Shown here: one piece after another, positions 1-6,554 of the stretch | Position numbering within the stretch: position 1 is the first letter of the stretch | Layout of the letters: the number at the start of each line of letters is the position of its first letter | Virus record (IMG/VR): IMGVR_UViG_3300020053_000593 | Coordinates: 1-34,252 of that record | Source: a virus | DNA length: 34,252 nucleotides | Direction: 5' to 3' (one strand) | Made by a program: the position numbers and the translations under genes | Notes under the pieces: generated by a model | The model's database searches: none | Told to the model about the DNA's origin: nothing | What the model saw: the letters and a program-made list of their open reading frames with translations, nothing else

Positions 1-43
1 TTCCGGGGGGGGCGGGGGGTCTCTTTCTCTCTATCTGTTACAC
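1..43. other. GC-rich left end with G runs
   Basis: The first 20 bases hold runs of seven or eight and six G separated by a single C, followed by a CT-rich stretch. This is unlike the AT-rich body of the window. It could be a real terminal or packaging region, since the right end is GC-rich as well, or a sequencing or assembly artefact. No gene is seen here. Confidence 0.4.
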
Positions 44-226
44 TCAAATTTTTCCCAGTTTTTCCAAAAGACGTTGGTTGCACAGTGTAAACACGATATC
101 TTTCTGTACCTGGTCAAACTCTCGCCAATTAACAATCTCATCTCGTGTACGACCACAAGAGATACACAACTCGATATTGTCTATAGACTCTAATCTACAT
201 TGATACGTGCATGGTGATTCTTGCAT
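44..226 (-). CDS. DUF1289 family small Cys-rich protein
   Basis: This 60-residue protein has the layout of DUF1289 proteins: SPC near the start, a second Cys four residues later, then CISCGRTRDEI followed by a Trp and a charged helix. The family is common in Proteobacteria and its four cysteines suggest metal or Fe-S binding, but no reaction is established. The start at 226 is preferred over an upstream ATG at 280 because GAGGA lies 4 bases before it, and the added residues do not look like the family. It is the only leftward gene at this end and may be the first gene of the leftward unit if the ends join. The family call is fairly sure and the role is unknown. Confidence 0.75.
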   Translation of the reverse strand: MQESPCTYQCRLESIDNIELCISCGRTRDEIVNWREFDQVQKDIVFTLCNQRLLEKLGKI

Positions 227-265
227 GGTGTCCTCATGGTCATTAGTTATATATATATCATTGGT

Positions 266-282
266 GCATGCGGTTAGCATGC
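266..282. repeat. Paired GCATGC palindromes, possible operator
   Basis: GCATGC occurs at 266-271 and again at 277-282 with GGTTA between, so the sites are 11 bp apart (one helical turn) and together form a 17-bp inverted repeat. It lies 40-56 bases upstream of the DUF1289 start, a usual place for a repressor or activator site. The binding role is inferred. Confidence 0.4.
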
Positions 283-315
283 CATGTGGTTATCTAGGAG
301 TAGATAGAACCTAAC

Positions 316-339
316 CCGATAAAAAAAAGGTATTATCGG
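316..339. repeat. Inverted repeat CCGATAA/TTATCGG
   Basis: CCGATAA (316-322) and TTATCGG (333-339) form a 7-bp stem around a 10-base A-rich loop. On the minus strand the loop is T-rich and on the plus strand there is no T run, so it is not a standard terminator. A regulatory site is possible. Confidence 0.35.
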
Positions 340-541
340 AAAACAGCTTTAGCTGGATAGCTCTCGTTTATCTAGTATGCTGTACGCCCGCTTTCACGAT
401 TCCCGATACCTTTATAAACTACTATAGGAGAGATCTCTGCGGTTAAACACGTTTATTCCCTTGGTCGCTATCTACCGATGGGAGGGCTGGGTAATGGCCC
501 CGTTAAATACATATTAGCATAACCAAGGATTAAATCAATAC

Positions 542-569
542 TTGCACTTAGGTATATTTGAGATATACT
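542..569 (+). promoter_or_regulatory. Sigma70-like promoter for the rightward block
   Basis: TTGCAC (542-547) and TATACT (564-569) are separated by 16 bases. The -10 box matches the consensus at 5 of 6 positions, the -35 at 3. The expected transcription start falls at about 576, immediately before the ATG at 577, and there is no Shine-Dalgarno there, so the first transcript could be leaderless. Confidence 0.5.
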
Positions 570-576
570 AACTCTA

Positions 577-1002
577 ATGGAATACAAGATACCTGAATCA
601 ATTAAGATACAAAAGCTAAGAAATAAAGATCACAGGTACTTTGTAGTCATTCCATTTAAAGCAGTGCTGGATCAGAAAGTGACTCCAGGTAACTTAAGAG
701 TATTAGCTGTATTAGCTGGATACTGTAACAAACAAGGTTTTAGTATTGTAGGCATTAGGACGTTAGCTGAGAAACTCAAAGTGACTTATCCTACGATACA
801 ATACCATCTACAGAAACTGATGAAGTTAGGTTATGTAGAGATGAGACCGAGATCGGCATACCCAGGCATCCGTGGTAACTTGAGACGGATTGTGTATGAT
901 AGTAGTGTGAAGTGGGATGATGTAAAAGGTTACATGTTGGACAATGAAGACATCAACTACATTAAACGCTATACCAAGATCGAGGGAGGAAAAGATGTTT
1001 GA
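577..1002 (+). CDS. Winged helix-turn-helix DNA-binding protein
   Basis: This 141-residue protein has a central region (about 30-105) typical of phage winged-helix proteins: a helix followed by GIRTLAEKLKVTYPTIQYHL, which fits a helix-turn-helix with its recognition helix, then KLMKLGYVEM and a wing-like segment. Such domains occur in replication initiators and regulators. It is the first rightward gene beside the control region, and no other replication initiator was seen, so an initiator or early regulator role is reasonable but not shown. No Shine-Dalgarno precedes the ATG and the promoter sits directly in front. Its end overlaps the next gene by 8 bases. Confidence 0.7.
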   Translation: MEYKIPESIKIQKLRNKDHRYFVVIPFKAVLDQKVTPGNLRVLAVLAGYCNKQGFSIVGIRTLAEKLKVTYPTIQYHLQKLMKLGYVEMRPRSAYPGIRGNLRRIVYDSSVKWDDVKGYMLDNEDINYIKRYTKIEGGKDV

Positions 1003-1180
1003 GTATGTGCTTGTTGTATATATGACAATGAAACACCCCCAATACGTGGGACATTTTGTAGATTGTACAAGAGCGAATGAATATGCTTTAAAGAACTATC
1101 CAAAGGCAGAGTATACCAGTTGCTTGCATGAGGATTATATAAACTTACCTGAAGGTTTACTGAAGAAGGAGATCAAATGA
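995..1180 (+). CDS. Small conserved-looking protein, unknown
   Basis: This 61-residue protein starts MFEYVLVVY and runs to LLKKEIK. It contains HPQYVGHFVDCTRANEYA, a layout seen in small phage proteins with a beta strand followed by a helix. I do not recognise a function. The start at 995 is chosen because GGGAGGA lies a few bases before it; an upstream ATG at 944 would lie deep inside the previous gene. It overlaps the previous gene by 8 bases and the next by 4 (ATGA), so it is translated as part of the same operon. Confidence 0.65.
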   Translation: MFEYVLVVYMTMKHPQYVGHFVDCTRANEYALKNYPKAEYTSCLHEDYINLPEGLLKKEIK

Positions 1181-1269
1181 GTGATGGTGGAAAAGGCAGT
1201 GCGCCAAGACCAGTGGATCGTAAAAAGTTTGAAGAGAACTTTGAACGTATCTTTGGGAAGAAGAAGTGA
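1177..1269 (+). CDS. 30-residue conserved phage peptide (DGGKGS...FGKK type)
   Basis: A 30-codon gene begins with ATGAGTGATGG in an ATGA overlap with the previous gene. The product begins MSDGGKGSAPRPVD and ends FERIFGKKK. I recognise this pattern (Gly-rich start, RP, then a short helix with F..IFGKK) from very small proteins in many marine phages; the function is unknown. AAGGAG stands before the start. Its stop overlaps the GTG start of the next gene. The conserved pattern and tight overlaps make it more than chance despite its length. Confidence 0.7.
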   Translation: MSDGGKGSAPRPVDRKKFEENFERIFGKKK

Positions 1270-1535
1270 CATTACGCGAATTCTATAAACTCATCTGTAA
1301 TGAGTTCAACGATGGTAAGCCGTTGGAATACAAGTTTACCGATCCAAGTGGCTATTGGAAAATGACTAAGGGTTTTGACGGGCATGGCTTGAAGACGATA
1401 GGGGCCAGTCAGTATCTGAAAATGATTGCCATGTGTAAACGTGATGTCGCTAAAGAACATGAGAATGATGTACGGAGTCGTGGACGTCCGAAGAAAAAGG
1501 TCCGTAACAAATATGTAGGAGACTTGTATGAGTGA
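1266..1535 (+). CDS. Hypothetical protein with basic RGRPKKK motif
   Basis: This 89-residue protein starts at GTG 1266 in a GTGA overlap with the preceding 30-residue gene. The centre holds YKFTDPSGYWKMTKGFDGHG, and the C-terminal part has RSRGRPKKKVRNK, which resembles an AT-hook (RGRP core) and suggests contact with DNA. No catalytic motif is visible. It lies among small DNA-related genes and overlaps the next gene by 8 bases. Function is not known; binding AT-rich DNA is an inference from the motif. Confidence 0.65.
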   Translation: MTLREFYKLICNEFNDGKPLEYKFTDPSGYWKMTKGFDGHGLKTIGASQYLKMIAMCKRDVAKEHENDVRSRGRPKKKVRNKYVGDLYE

Positions 1536-1689
1536 TCTAAAACCGTTCTTAGTTCGACTTACTCCTCAAAGTGTTGAGTTATTAAGCAAGACTGCGAAAG
1601 AGCAAGAGAAGACTAAGGCGAGCATTATAAACGATGCGATCAAAGCTTACTGTACTAAAGACATTAATGCGAGATTGAATCGACTATGA
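1528..1689 (+). CDS. Ribbon-helix-helix (CopG/Arc-like) protein
   Basis: This 53-residue gene starts with ATG at 1528, behind a TAGGAG at 1516-1521, overlapping the previous gene by 8 bases. The protein begins MSDLKPFLVRLTPQSVELL and continues with a second helix containing KASIINDAIKAY. A short strand of alternating residues followed by two helices is the fold of ribbon-helix-helix repressors, which bind DNA as dimers through the strand. It could repress an early promoter such as the one at 542. The end overlaps the RusA start by 4 bases (ATGA). Confidence 0.7.
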   Translation: MSDLKPFLVRLTPQSVELLSKTAKEQEKTKASIINDAIKAYCTKDINARLNRL

Positions 1690-2063
1690 CACCGACACTA
1701 AGATTTGAATTGCCATATCCTCCCAGTGTAAACAACTACTGGCACGCATCGGGAAAGCGAAGGTATATCTCTCCCGCTGGAAAAAAATTTACCGAAGAGG
1801 TAGATGCTATAGTCAGAAAAGCTGGGTACAAAGGGTTTGGTGATAAGAGTCTTGGGGTCAGTGTCATGATACATCCCAGGTCGAAAAGAAGGTTTGATCT
1901 GGACAACACACTCAAAGCAATACTAGATGCACTCATGAAGGCTAACGTGTATGATGACGATAGTCAATTTGAATACATTGAAATTGCTCGCGGTGAATCG
2001 AAGGATGGTGGCGCTGCCGTCGTCCATATTTATGAACTAGAAAAGGAAGAAGATAATGGCTGA
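1686..2063 (+). CDS. rusA: RusA-type Holliday junction resolvase
   Basis: This 125-residue protein matches RusA in length (about 120) and motifs. It opens with the strand and PPSVNNYW signature (residues 12-19) and carries RRFDLDNTLKAILDAL at 68-83, with acidic residues D71, D73 and D81 and K77 in the positions of the RusA metal-binding centre, and more Asp at 90-92. RusA dimers cut four-way DNA junctions formed during recombination or replication, resolving branches before packaging. It lies just upstream of terminase genes, which suits that role. It overlaps both neighbours by 4 and 8 bases. Confidence 0.93.
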   Translation: MTPTLRFELPYPPSVNNYWHASGKRRYISPAGKKFTEEVDAIVRKAGYKGFGDKSLGVSVMIHPRSKRRFDLDNTLKAILDALMKANVYDDDSQFEYIEIARGESKDGGAAVVHIYELEKEEDNG

Positions 2064-2355
2064 AGATTATAAACGTCCGTTAGAATTGAAAGAAAACGAA
2101 GGCAAATTATTTGTTAACAACGATAAGACAGAGGATTGGCATGGCGACTACCAAGGCCAAGTGTTACTACCAGATGGAACACGATGCTACATTAATCTCT
2201 ACGAAAACGTTTCACAAAGTTCTGGAAACAAGTGGTACAAGATTAAGATCGGTAATCCAGTTAAACAGGGTACCAATTCCACACCACAAGCACCAGTACA
2301 GAATTCGGTCTCATCGGATTCACTTATGGATGTTGAAGACGATCTACCCTTCTGA
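2056..2355 (+). CDS. SSB-like protein with acidic DDLPF tail
   Basis: This 99-residue protein has a beta-rich front half (about 15-68: GKLFVNND, DWHGDYQGQVLLPDG, WYKIKIGNP), a linker rich in Pro, Gln and Ser, and ends MDVEDDLPF. That end closely resembles the tip of bacterial single-strand DNA-binding proteins (consensus MDFDDDIPF), which recruits partner proteins. The front half resembles small phage OB-like proteins of the DUF736 kind. A single-strand binding role beside the RusA gene fits, but a classic SSB fold cannot be confirmed by eye. An AAGGAAGAAG ribosome site precedes the start. Confidence 0.65.
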   Translation: MAEDYKRPLELKENEGKLFVNNDKTEDWHGDYQGQVLLPDGTRCYINLYENVSQSSGNKWYKIKIGNPVKQGTNSTPQAPVQNSVSSDSLMDVEDDLPF

Positions 2356-2774
2356 TGAGTGAAACTAAAAACAAAAATAAACCGATTCCAAGTTTGTCAG
2401 GCTATGGCGGTGTCAGAGCTTTACAAAAGAACTTAGAACGGAGTACAACCATCGCAGCAAATCGAGAGGCCGTGGCCTACTCGTTGCTGTGTATGGCAAA
2501 TACAAAACTATCAGACATCATGAGTTGGGATGAAGAAGGCAATGTTCAAGTCAAAGCTAGTAAGGATATTCCTGAACATGCCATGCAAGCGATTAAAAGA
2601 ATCAAGACCAATCCGAAGACAGGAGAGATTGAGATTGAGTTATGGGACAAGGTACAGACTTTAAGACTGTTAGCCAAAGCCAGTGGCTTGCTGGATACGC
2701 CTGATGATTCAGATCGACCGTCTGTCATTGGTATTAATATTAAAGCACCCGAAACAATTGACAATGAAGAATAA
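2355..2774 (+). CDS. Probable terminase small subunit
   Basis: This 139-residue protein resembles the C-terminal half of Terminase_2-type small subunits: MANTKLSDIMSWDEEGNV, then IPEHAMQAIKRIK, a beta hairpin with GEIEIELWDK, and VQTLRLLAKASGLL. In that family the segment follows an N-terminal DNA-binding domain; here only about 45 residues precede it, so the helix-turn-helix is short or lost. The small subunit recognises phage DNA for packaging and stimulates the large subunit, whose gene starts about 540 bases on. Its ATG overlaps the previous gene at TGATGAG. It could also be an unrelated conserved phage protein. Confidence 0.7.
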   Translation: MSETKNKNKPIPSLSGYGGVRALQKNLERSTTIAANREAVAYSLLCMANTKLSDIMSWDEEGNVQVKASKDIPEHAMQAIKRIKTNPKTGEIEIELWDKVQTLRLLAKASGLLDTPDDSDRPSVIGINIKAPETIDNEE

Positions 2775-2952
2775 AGCATCACGAGATAAATATATGGCTA
2801 TTATTAAACAAGAAGCAGAAAGAGTACAGGGATACGACCGATACAGAGGTTGGATAAAAAAAGTATTAGATAATCCTAACCAACAGTTTGAAGTGGTCAA
2901 CAAGTTTGCAAAAGAAGCAGCACGAAGATTAGGAATAGATAAAGATGAATGA
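2764..2952 (+). CDS. Small helical protein, unknown
   Basis: This 62-residue protein begins MKNKASRDKYM and is charged and helical throughout, with AIIKQEAERVQGYDRYRGWI and a final EAARRLGIDKDE. No function is recognised. The start at 2764 overlaps the previous gene by 11 bases and has no clear Shine-Dalgarno, so translation may be coupled; a second ATG at 2794 is possible. It overlaps the next gene by 8 bases. Confidence 0.55.
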   Translation: MKNKASRDKYMAIIKQEAERVQGYDRYRGWIKKVLDNPNQQFEVVNKFAKEAARRLGIDKDE

Positions 2953-3175
2953 TAACGTCAATCGACCCAAGCATTACACACAAGGTAAAGTGGAATGTAT
3001 TGATGCTATCGAGTCGGCAACCATGGGTCTGGTGGGGATAATTGCAGTTTGTGTAGCAAATGTAATTAAGTATGTTTGGAGGTTTGCGCTCAAGAACGGA
3101 GTTGAGGATCTTGATAAAGCAGACTATTACTTACAACGACTTCGCAAGAAAGTGAGGGAACGTGATGGAACTTAA
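2945..3175 (+). CDS. DUF3310 family protein
   Basis: This 76-residue protein carries the DUF3310 pattern: VNRPKHYTQGKVECIDAI at the start and NVIKYVWRFALKNGVEDL followed by KADYYLQRL. The family is widespread in phages, often near replication or nucleotide genes and sometimes labelled a nucleotide kinase, but it lacks a P-loop and its biochemical role is not known. The centre of this copy (GLVGIIAVCVAN) is somewhat more hydrophobic than usual. It overlaps the previous gene by 8 bases and the next by 11. Confidence 0.85.
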   Translation: MNDNVNRPKHYTQGKVECIDAIESATMGLVGIIAVCVANVIKYVWRFALKNGVEDLDKADYYLQRLRKKVRERDGT

Positions 3176-3326
3176 AGCAATGATTGAGCAATTGCGAGAA
3201 GAGTTTGCTATGGCACATCTGAATAACTCAAGGGTTATGGAAATTATTGATGCGTTATGGAAAGAGAATCAAGAACTCAGACGAATTGCAACCATGAAGT
3301 TTAAAGACATCGACGATGAGCAATAA
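3165..3326 (+). CDS. Small helical protein before terL
   Basis: This 53-codon gene has a strong ribosome site (GAGGGA at 3154-3159) 5 bases before the ATG. The product begins MELKAMIEQLREEF and is a single charged, probably coiled-coil, helix with a Met-rich middle and a C-terminal KDIDDEQ. No family is recognised. It overlaps DUF3310 by 11 bases and terL by 11 bases. Its place directly before terL suggests a packaging or regulatory accessory role, but this is a guess. Confidence 0.6.
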   Translation: MELKAMIEQLREEFAMAHLNNSRVMEIIDALWKENQELRRIATMKFKDIDDEQ

Positions 3327-4878
3327 AAAAGAACGTAGTAAAAAAGAGTTAGCGGGTCCAGGCATTGATCTGGATTTTAGTAGCGCACGGACAACTTATA
3401 AATTTCTCCAAAGTAATGCATTTGTTCGCGGACTTATGGGGCCTGTTGGATCTGGTAAATCCTATGCGTGTGCTGCTGAGATCATGATGAGAGCTGTCAG
3501 ACAGAAACCATCACCGATTGATGGGATTCGCTATACTCGCTTTGTAATTGTCAGGAACTCGTACCCAGAACTTAAGACGACAACCATTAAGACATGGCAA
3601 GAGTTATTTCCTGAAAACACTTTTGGTCCGATGCTATACACACCTCCAATCACTCATCACATTCGCCTCCCGTCCCGCGGTGATGCTGCGGGTATAGACT
3701 GTGAAGTGATTTTCCTGGCATTGGACCAACCTAAAGATGTACGTAAATTATTGTCACTTGAACTTACAGGAGCATGGGTCAATGAAGCACGAGAACTTCC
3801 AAAAGCTGTTATTGATGGTCTTACTCATCGGGTTGGTCGCTATCCTACACAGCGGGATGGTGGCCCGACTTGGCATGGAGTGTGGATGGATACTAACCCC
3901 ATGGACGATGACCATTGGTGGTTTCGTTTAAGCCAAAAAGAGCCGATCACAGGTAAATATGCTTGGGACTTCTTTCATCAGCCAGGCGGTGTCATCGAAG
4001 TGAGTCCTGAAAATTTACCTGAGAATCCAGAAGCGAATGATCATATTTTTTCAGGGGGTCGTTGGTGGACCATTAATCCTAAAGCAGAAAACGTATCGAA
4101 CTTACCTGGCGGATATTATGCTCAAATGTTGGGTGGTAAGAACTTAGATTGGATTCGTTGTTATGCTGAAGGTAAGTTTACTTACGTGCAAGAAGGTAAG
4201 CCTGTATGGCCTGAGTATGATGACAACATGATGAGTAGTTCTGAGGTTGATTATGATCCCACTCTACCTATTCATATTGGTCTTGACTTTGGTTTGACAC
4301 CAGCCGCTGCAATTGGGCAACGACTCAATAATGGACGTTGGGTAATCTTACATGAAATTGTGACAGAAGATATGGGTCTTGAAAGATTTGGCACACAACT
4401 TTTAGCTGAAATAAATGCTAAATATCCTAAAGCACAAATACTGGTATGGGGCGACCCAGCGGGTATGCAACGAGATGCGATCTATGAAGTCACTGCATTT
4501 GATTACTTACGTACCTTAGGCTTACGCGCACAACCTACACCATCAAACAATTTCCAAGTCAGACGTGAAGCAGCAGCTGCTCCGATGCAACGATTGATTG
4601 CTGGAAAGCCTGGACTTGTATTACACACTTCTTGCAAAAGATTACGTAAATCACTCGCTGGAGGCTATCATTTTAAACGAGTGAGTGTTGGTGCTGGACA
4701 AGAAAGATTTAGAGACAGTCCAAATAAGAATGAACATTCTCACATTGGCGATGCATTTGGTTATCTGCTTTTAGGTGGCGGAGAACATAAGCGGATGACC
4801 AAGTCCGCCTTATCACAGAATACATTAATTTCACAAACTGTAGTAAATAGTGACTTCGATGTTTTTAACTCACGTTGA
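3316..4878 (+). CDS. terL: Terminase large subunit (packaging ATPase-nuclease)
   Basis: This 520-residue protein is the motor that drives DNA into the empty head. The N-terminal ATPase has a Walker A motif GPVGSGKS at 42-49 and a Walker B-like strand ending GAWVNEA with E157. The C-terminal RNase H-like nuclease has the expected acidic residues in GLDFG (D324), WGDPAG (D380) and HIGDAFGY (D479). Length and order are normal for podovirus large terminases. It follows the probable small subunit after three small genes and precedes head genes, a standard order. The start overlaps the preceding small gene by 11 bases. Confidence 0.97.
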   Translation: MSNKKERSKKELAGPGIDLDFSSARTTYKFLQSNAFVRGLMGPVGSGKSYACAAEIMMRAVRQKPSPIDGIRYTRFVIVRNSYPELKTTTIKTWQELFPENTFGPMLYTPPITHHIRLPSRGDAAGIDCEVIFLALDQPKDVRKLLSLELTGAWVNEARELPKAVIDGLTHRVGRYPTQRDGGPTWHGVWMDTNPMDDDHWWFRLSQKEPITGKYAWDFFHQPGGVIEVSPENLPENPEANDHIFSGGRWWTINPKAENVSNLPGGYYAQMLGGKNLDWIRCYAEGKFTYVQEGKPVWPEYDDNMMSSSEVDYDPTLPIHIGLDFGLTPAAAIGQRLNNGRWVILHEIVTEDMGLERFGTQLLAEINAKYPKAQILVWGDPAGMQRDAIYEVTAFDYLRTLGLRAQPTPSNNFQVRREAAAAPMQRLIAGKPGLVLHTSCKRLRKSLAGGYHFKRVSVGAGQERFRDSPNKNEHSHIGDAFGYLLLGGGEHKRMTKSALSQNTLISQTVVNSDFDVFNSR

Positions 4879-5350
4879 TAAAATACTCAAAGCAATGCCT
4901 GAAGTTAAAAATGGATATTATCTACCATTTCATGAAGGCCATTTAGATAATTTTAAAGGAATAGATGAGTATGAATCTCAATCAATTACGATTGAAGATA
5001 GAAAACGGTTTCTTGTGTTTCAATCTTACTGCGGTCCTAGTATTACTGCGTTTGTCAATCGTCGTCCTGTCGCTGTGTTTGGTGTTATGTTTCACTGGAA
5101 AGGAGTGGGTGAGGCGTGGTCTATGTTTACTCAGGAATCCAGAAGATACCCAATAGCTATGACAAAAGGTGCATTTGCATTTTTTGATAGCTGTCAGATA
5201 TTATTTAATTTACATCGTATACAAATAACAGTAAAATGTAATGATCATCGTGCTGTTCGTTGGGCCAAGTCATTAGGTTTTATTGAGGAAGGAACTATGA
5301 AAGAATATAGCGCAGATAAGGAAGATACATATATTATGAGGAGATTGTAA
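4859..5350 (+). CDS. T7 gp13-like / GNAT-fold protein
   Basis: This protein of 163 residues (166 if the GTG at 4850 is used) resembles the T7 gp13 (DUF2833) family, which has an acetyltransferase-like fold. Visible features are FVNRRPVAVFGVMFHWKGVG, a central GEAWSMFT strand, then the GNAT-like end HRAVRWAKSLGFIEEGTMKEY. In T7, gp13 is a minor virion-assembly factor. The start of the neighbouring terL end overlaps. The canonical acetyl-CoA loop (R/QxxGxG/A) is not clear, so enzyme activity is uncertain. No strong Shine-Dalgarno decides between the two starts. Confidence 0.75.
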   Translation: MFLTHVDKILKAMPEVKNGYYLPFHEGHLDNFKGIDEYESQSITIEDRKRFLVFQSYCGPSITAFVNRRPVAVFGVMFHWKGVGEAWSMFTQESRRYPIAMTKGAFAFFDSCQILFNLHRIQITVKCNDHRAVRWAKSLGFIEEGTMKEYSADKEDTYIMRRL

Positions 5351-5586
5351 TGGGTGGTTTAATTGGTGGTAAGCCAGATACGTCCGCTGCTGATGAAGCT
5401 TTACGCCTACAGCGTGAAGAAACTGCACGCGCAAGAAAAGCAGCTGAAGAGCAAAAAAGAGAATTAGCAGAACAAATGTCTGCAGCACAAAAAGCAAGAC
5501 GTGTTGGTGGAAAGCGTATGTTATTGGCACAACGTGTCACACCAGAAACAGGTGTTGATGAAGAAGATCAAACTTTAGGAGGCTAA
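5350..5586 (+). CDS. Small coiled-coil virion-region protein
   Basis: This 78-residue protein starts MGGLIGGK, then forms a long Glu/Lys/Arg/Ala helix (about 14-48), and ends with GKRMLLAQRV and an acidic Gly tail. Short proteins with a Gly-rich start, coiled coil and an RRVGGKR-type end are common beside podovirus terminase and portal genes and are probably structural, but no function is established. The start shares one base with the preceding stop, with GAGGAG just upstream. Confidence 0.65.
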   Translation: MGGLIGGKPDTSAADEALRLQREETARARKAAEEQKRELAEQMSAAQKARRVGGKRMLLAQRVTPETGVDEEDQTLGG

Positions 5587-5587
5587 T

Positions 5588-6271
5588 ATGGCTAACATTA
5601 CTTACGAACAAGCTGTTGCTCGAAAAATTATTCCTGATGTTCCTGGCATTAAAGCAGACATCCTAGATCAACTTGGCGGTCAAAAGAATGTTTTTAAGTC
5701 TGAAGCATTCTTTAATCAAGCCATCGATAAGATTATTAAAGAAGGATATCGGTCACAAGAAAAAGCATTAGAGTTCTTTAACCCAGCCACTGGTCAATAT
5801 GAATTAGGGGAAAGAAGTACCAAAGGTTACATGCAAGTAGCTGCTAACCAAAACTATGATAAAACATATTTAACAGATCAATTACCTGGTCAACATAGTG
5901 GTTATATTTTTTATACCCCACCTAAAGGGATTGAACCAACAAGTTATACAGGTATAGGAATTAATAAAAAACCAGTATATGACACGAGAATGGTCGATGT
6001 ATTTAGACCTGAGGGTGCTGGTTCTGCTACAACTTATTTAACTGCGGATCAATTAAAACAACTTACAAAATTAGCAAAATCAGGCACACAAGATGTCAAG
6101 CGCGAAGCAGCAACTATGACAGCATCTAGAAAAAGATTATCTCGCGCTACTGGTGGTTTAGCAGCAAAAGCTAGGCCAATTGGTAAATCTGGTGGAACAG
6201 GACTGCCAGAGTTAGGTACTGGTGGATTACAAGTTGGTCAAACATCTTTAGGGAAAGGGTTGCTCGTATGA
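5588..6271 (+). CDS. Conserved-looking phage protein, unknown
   Basis: This 227-residue protein begins MANITYEQAVARKIIP. The first half is mixed helix; a segment with SGYIFYTPPKGIEP and TRMVDVFRP looks globular, and the C-terminal 60 residues are basic and Gly-rich (RLSRATGGLAAKARP and LPELGTGGLQVGQ), probably disordered or DNA-contacting. I recognise no family. It sits between packaging and portal genes, which suggests a minor virion or assembly protein. An AGGAGG ribosome site precedes it. Confidence 0.6.
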   Translation: MANITYEQAVARKIIPDVPGIKADILDQLGGQKNVFKSEAFFNQAIDKIIKEGYRSQEKALEFFNPATGQYELGERSTKGYMQVAANQNYDKTYLTDQLPGQHSGYIFYTPPKGIEPTSYTGIGINKKPVYDTRMVDVFRPEGAGSATTYLTADQLKQLTKLAKSGTQDVKREAATMTASRKRLSRATGGLAAKARPIGKSGGTGLPELGTGGLQVGQTSLGKGLLV

Positions 6272-6420
6272 TGGATAAAATGCAAAAGAAAGTTCGTAAG
6301 GTTATGAAAGAATACAAAGAAGGAAAACTCAAGTCAGGCTCAGGTAAGAAAGTGACTGATAAGAAACAAGCAGTTGCGATTGCTATGTCTGAATCAGGTC
6401 AAAAGAAAAAAGGATACTAA
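6268..6420 (+). CDS. DUF6496 small basic protein
   Basis: This 50-codon gene begins ATGATGG, overlapping the previous stop. The product has KVRKVMKEYKEGKLKSGSG followed by KKQAVAIAMSESG and a Lys-rich end. This is the pattern of the small DUF6496 family (VMHEFK..LKSGSG..V..RKQAIAIALSEA), present in bacteria and phages. Its strong basic charge suggests nucleic acid contact; the real role is unknown. It is directly followed by another tiny basic gene at TAATGG. Confidence 0.75.
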   Translation: MMDKMQKKVRKVMKEYKEGKLKSGSGKKVTDKKQAVAIAMSESGQKKKGY

Positions 6421-6554
6421 TGGCATCTAAGGGATTATATTACAACATCAATAAGCGTAAGAAAGAAGGTACAAGTCGATCAAAAGAAGACTCGACAATA
6501 TCACCTAAAGCTTACAAGAATATGTTAGCTGGTTTTCCAAAGAAAAAGAAATAG
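6420..6554 (+). CDS. 44-residue basic phage peptide
   Basis: This short gene starts at the A of the previous stop. The product begins MASKGLYYNINKRKKEG, has a Ser-rich centre (SRSKEDSTISPKAY) and ends MLAGFPKKKK. I recognise this GLY.NI..RKK.GTSRS...SPKAY pattern from many small phage proteins coded near portal genes. It is probably a DNA-binding or virion accessory peptide, but no function is known. The stop immediately precedes the next start. Confidence 0.7.
   Translation: MASKGLYYNINKRKKEGTSRSKEDSTISPKAYKNMLAGFPKKKK

Larger units (their letters stand above)
227..576. promoter_or_regulatory. Intergenic region between divergent genes
   Basis: This gene-free stretch of 350 bases separates the leftward DUF1289 gene from the rightward block, so it should hold promoters for both directions. 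It contains inverted repeats at 266-282 and 316-339, a small hairpin at 344-355, the palindrome AGAGATCTCT at 427-436, the separated inverted pair CCTTGG/CCAAGG (459-464 and 523-528) and a promoter at 542-569. No open frame of coding quality was seen. An early control region or replication origin would fit, but nothing proves it. Confidence 0.5.

Noticed and set aside
414-436. ACTATAGGAGAGA at 421-433, like the end of a T7 promoter
   Set aside because: Only the core eight bases fit; the upstream recognition part matches at about 3 of 11 positions and no phage RNA polymerase gene or second copy was found.
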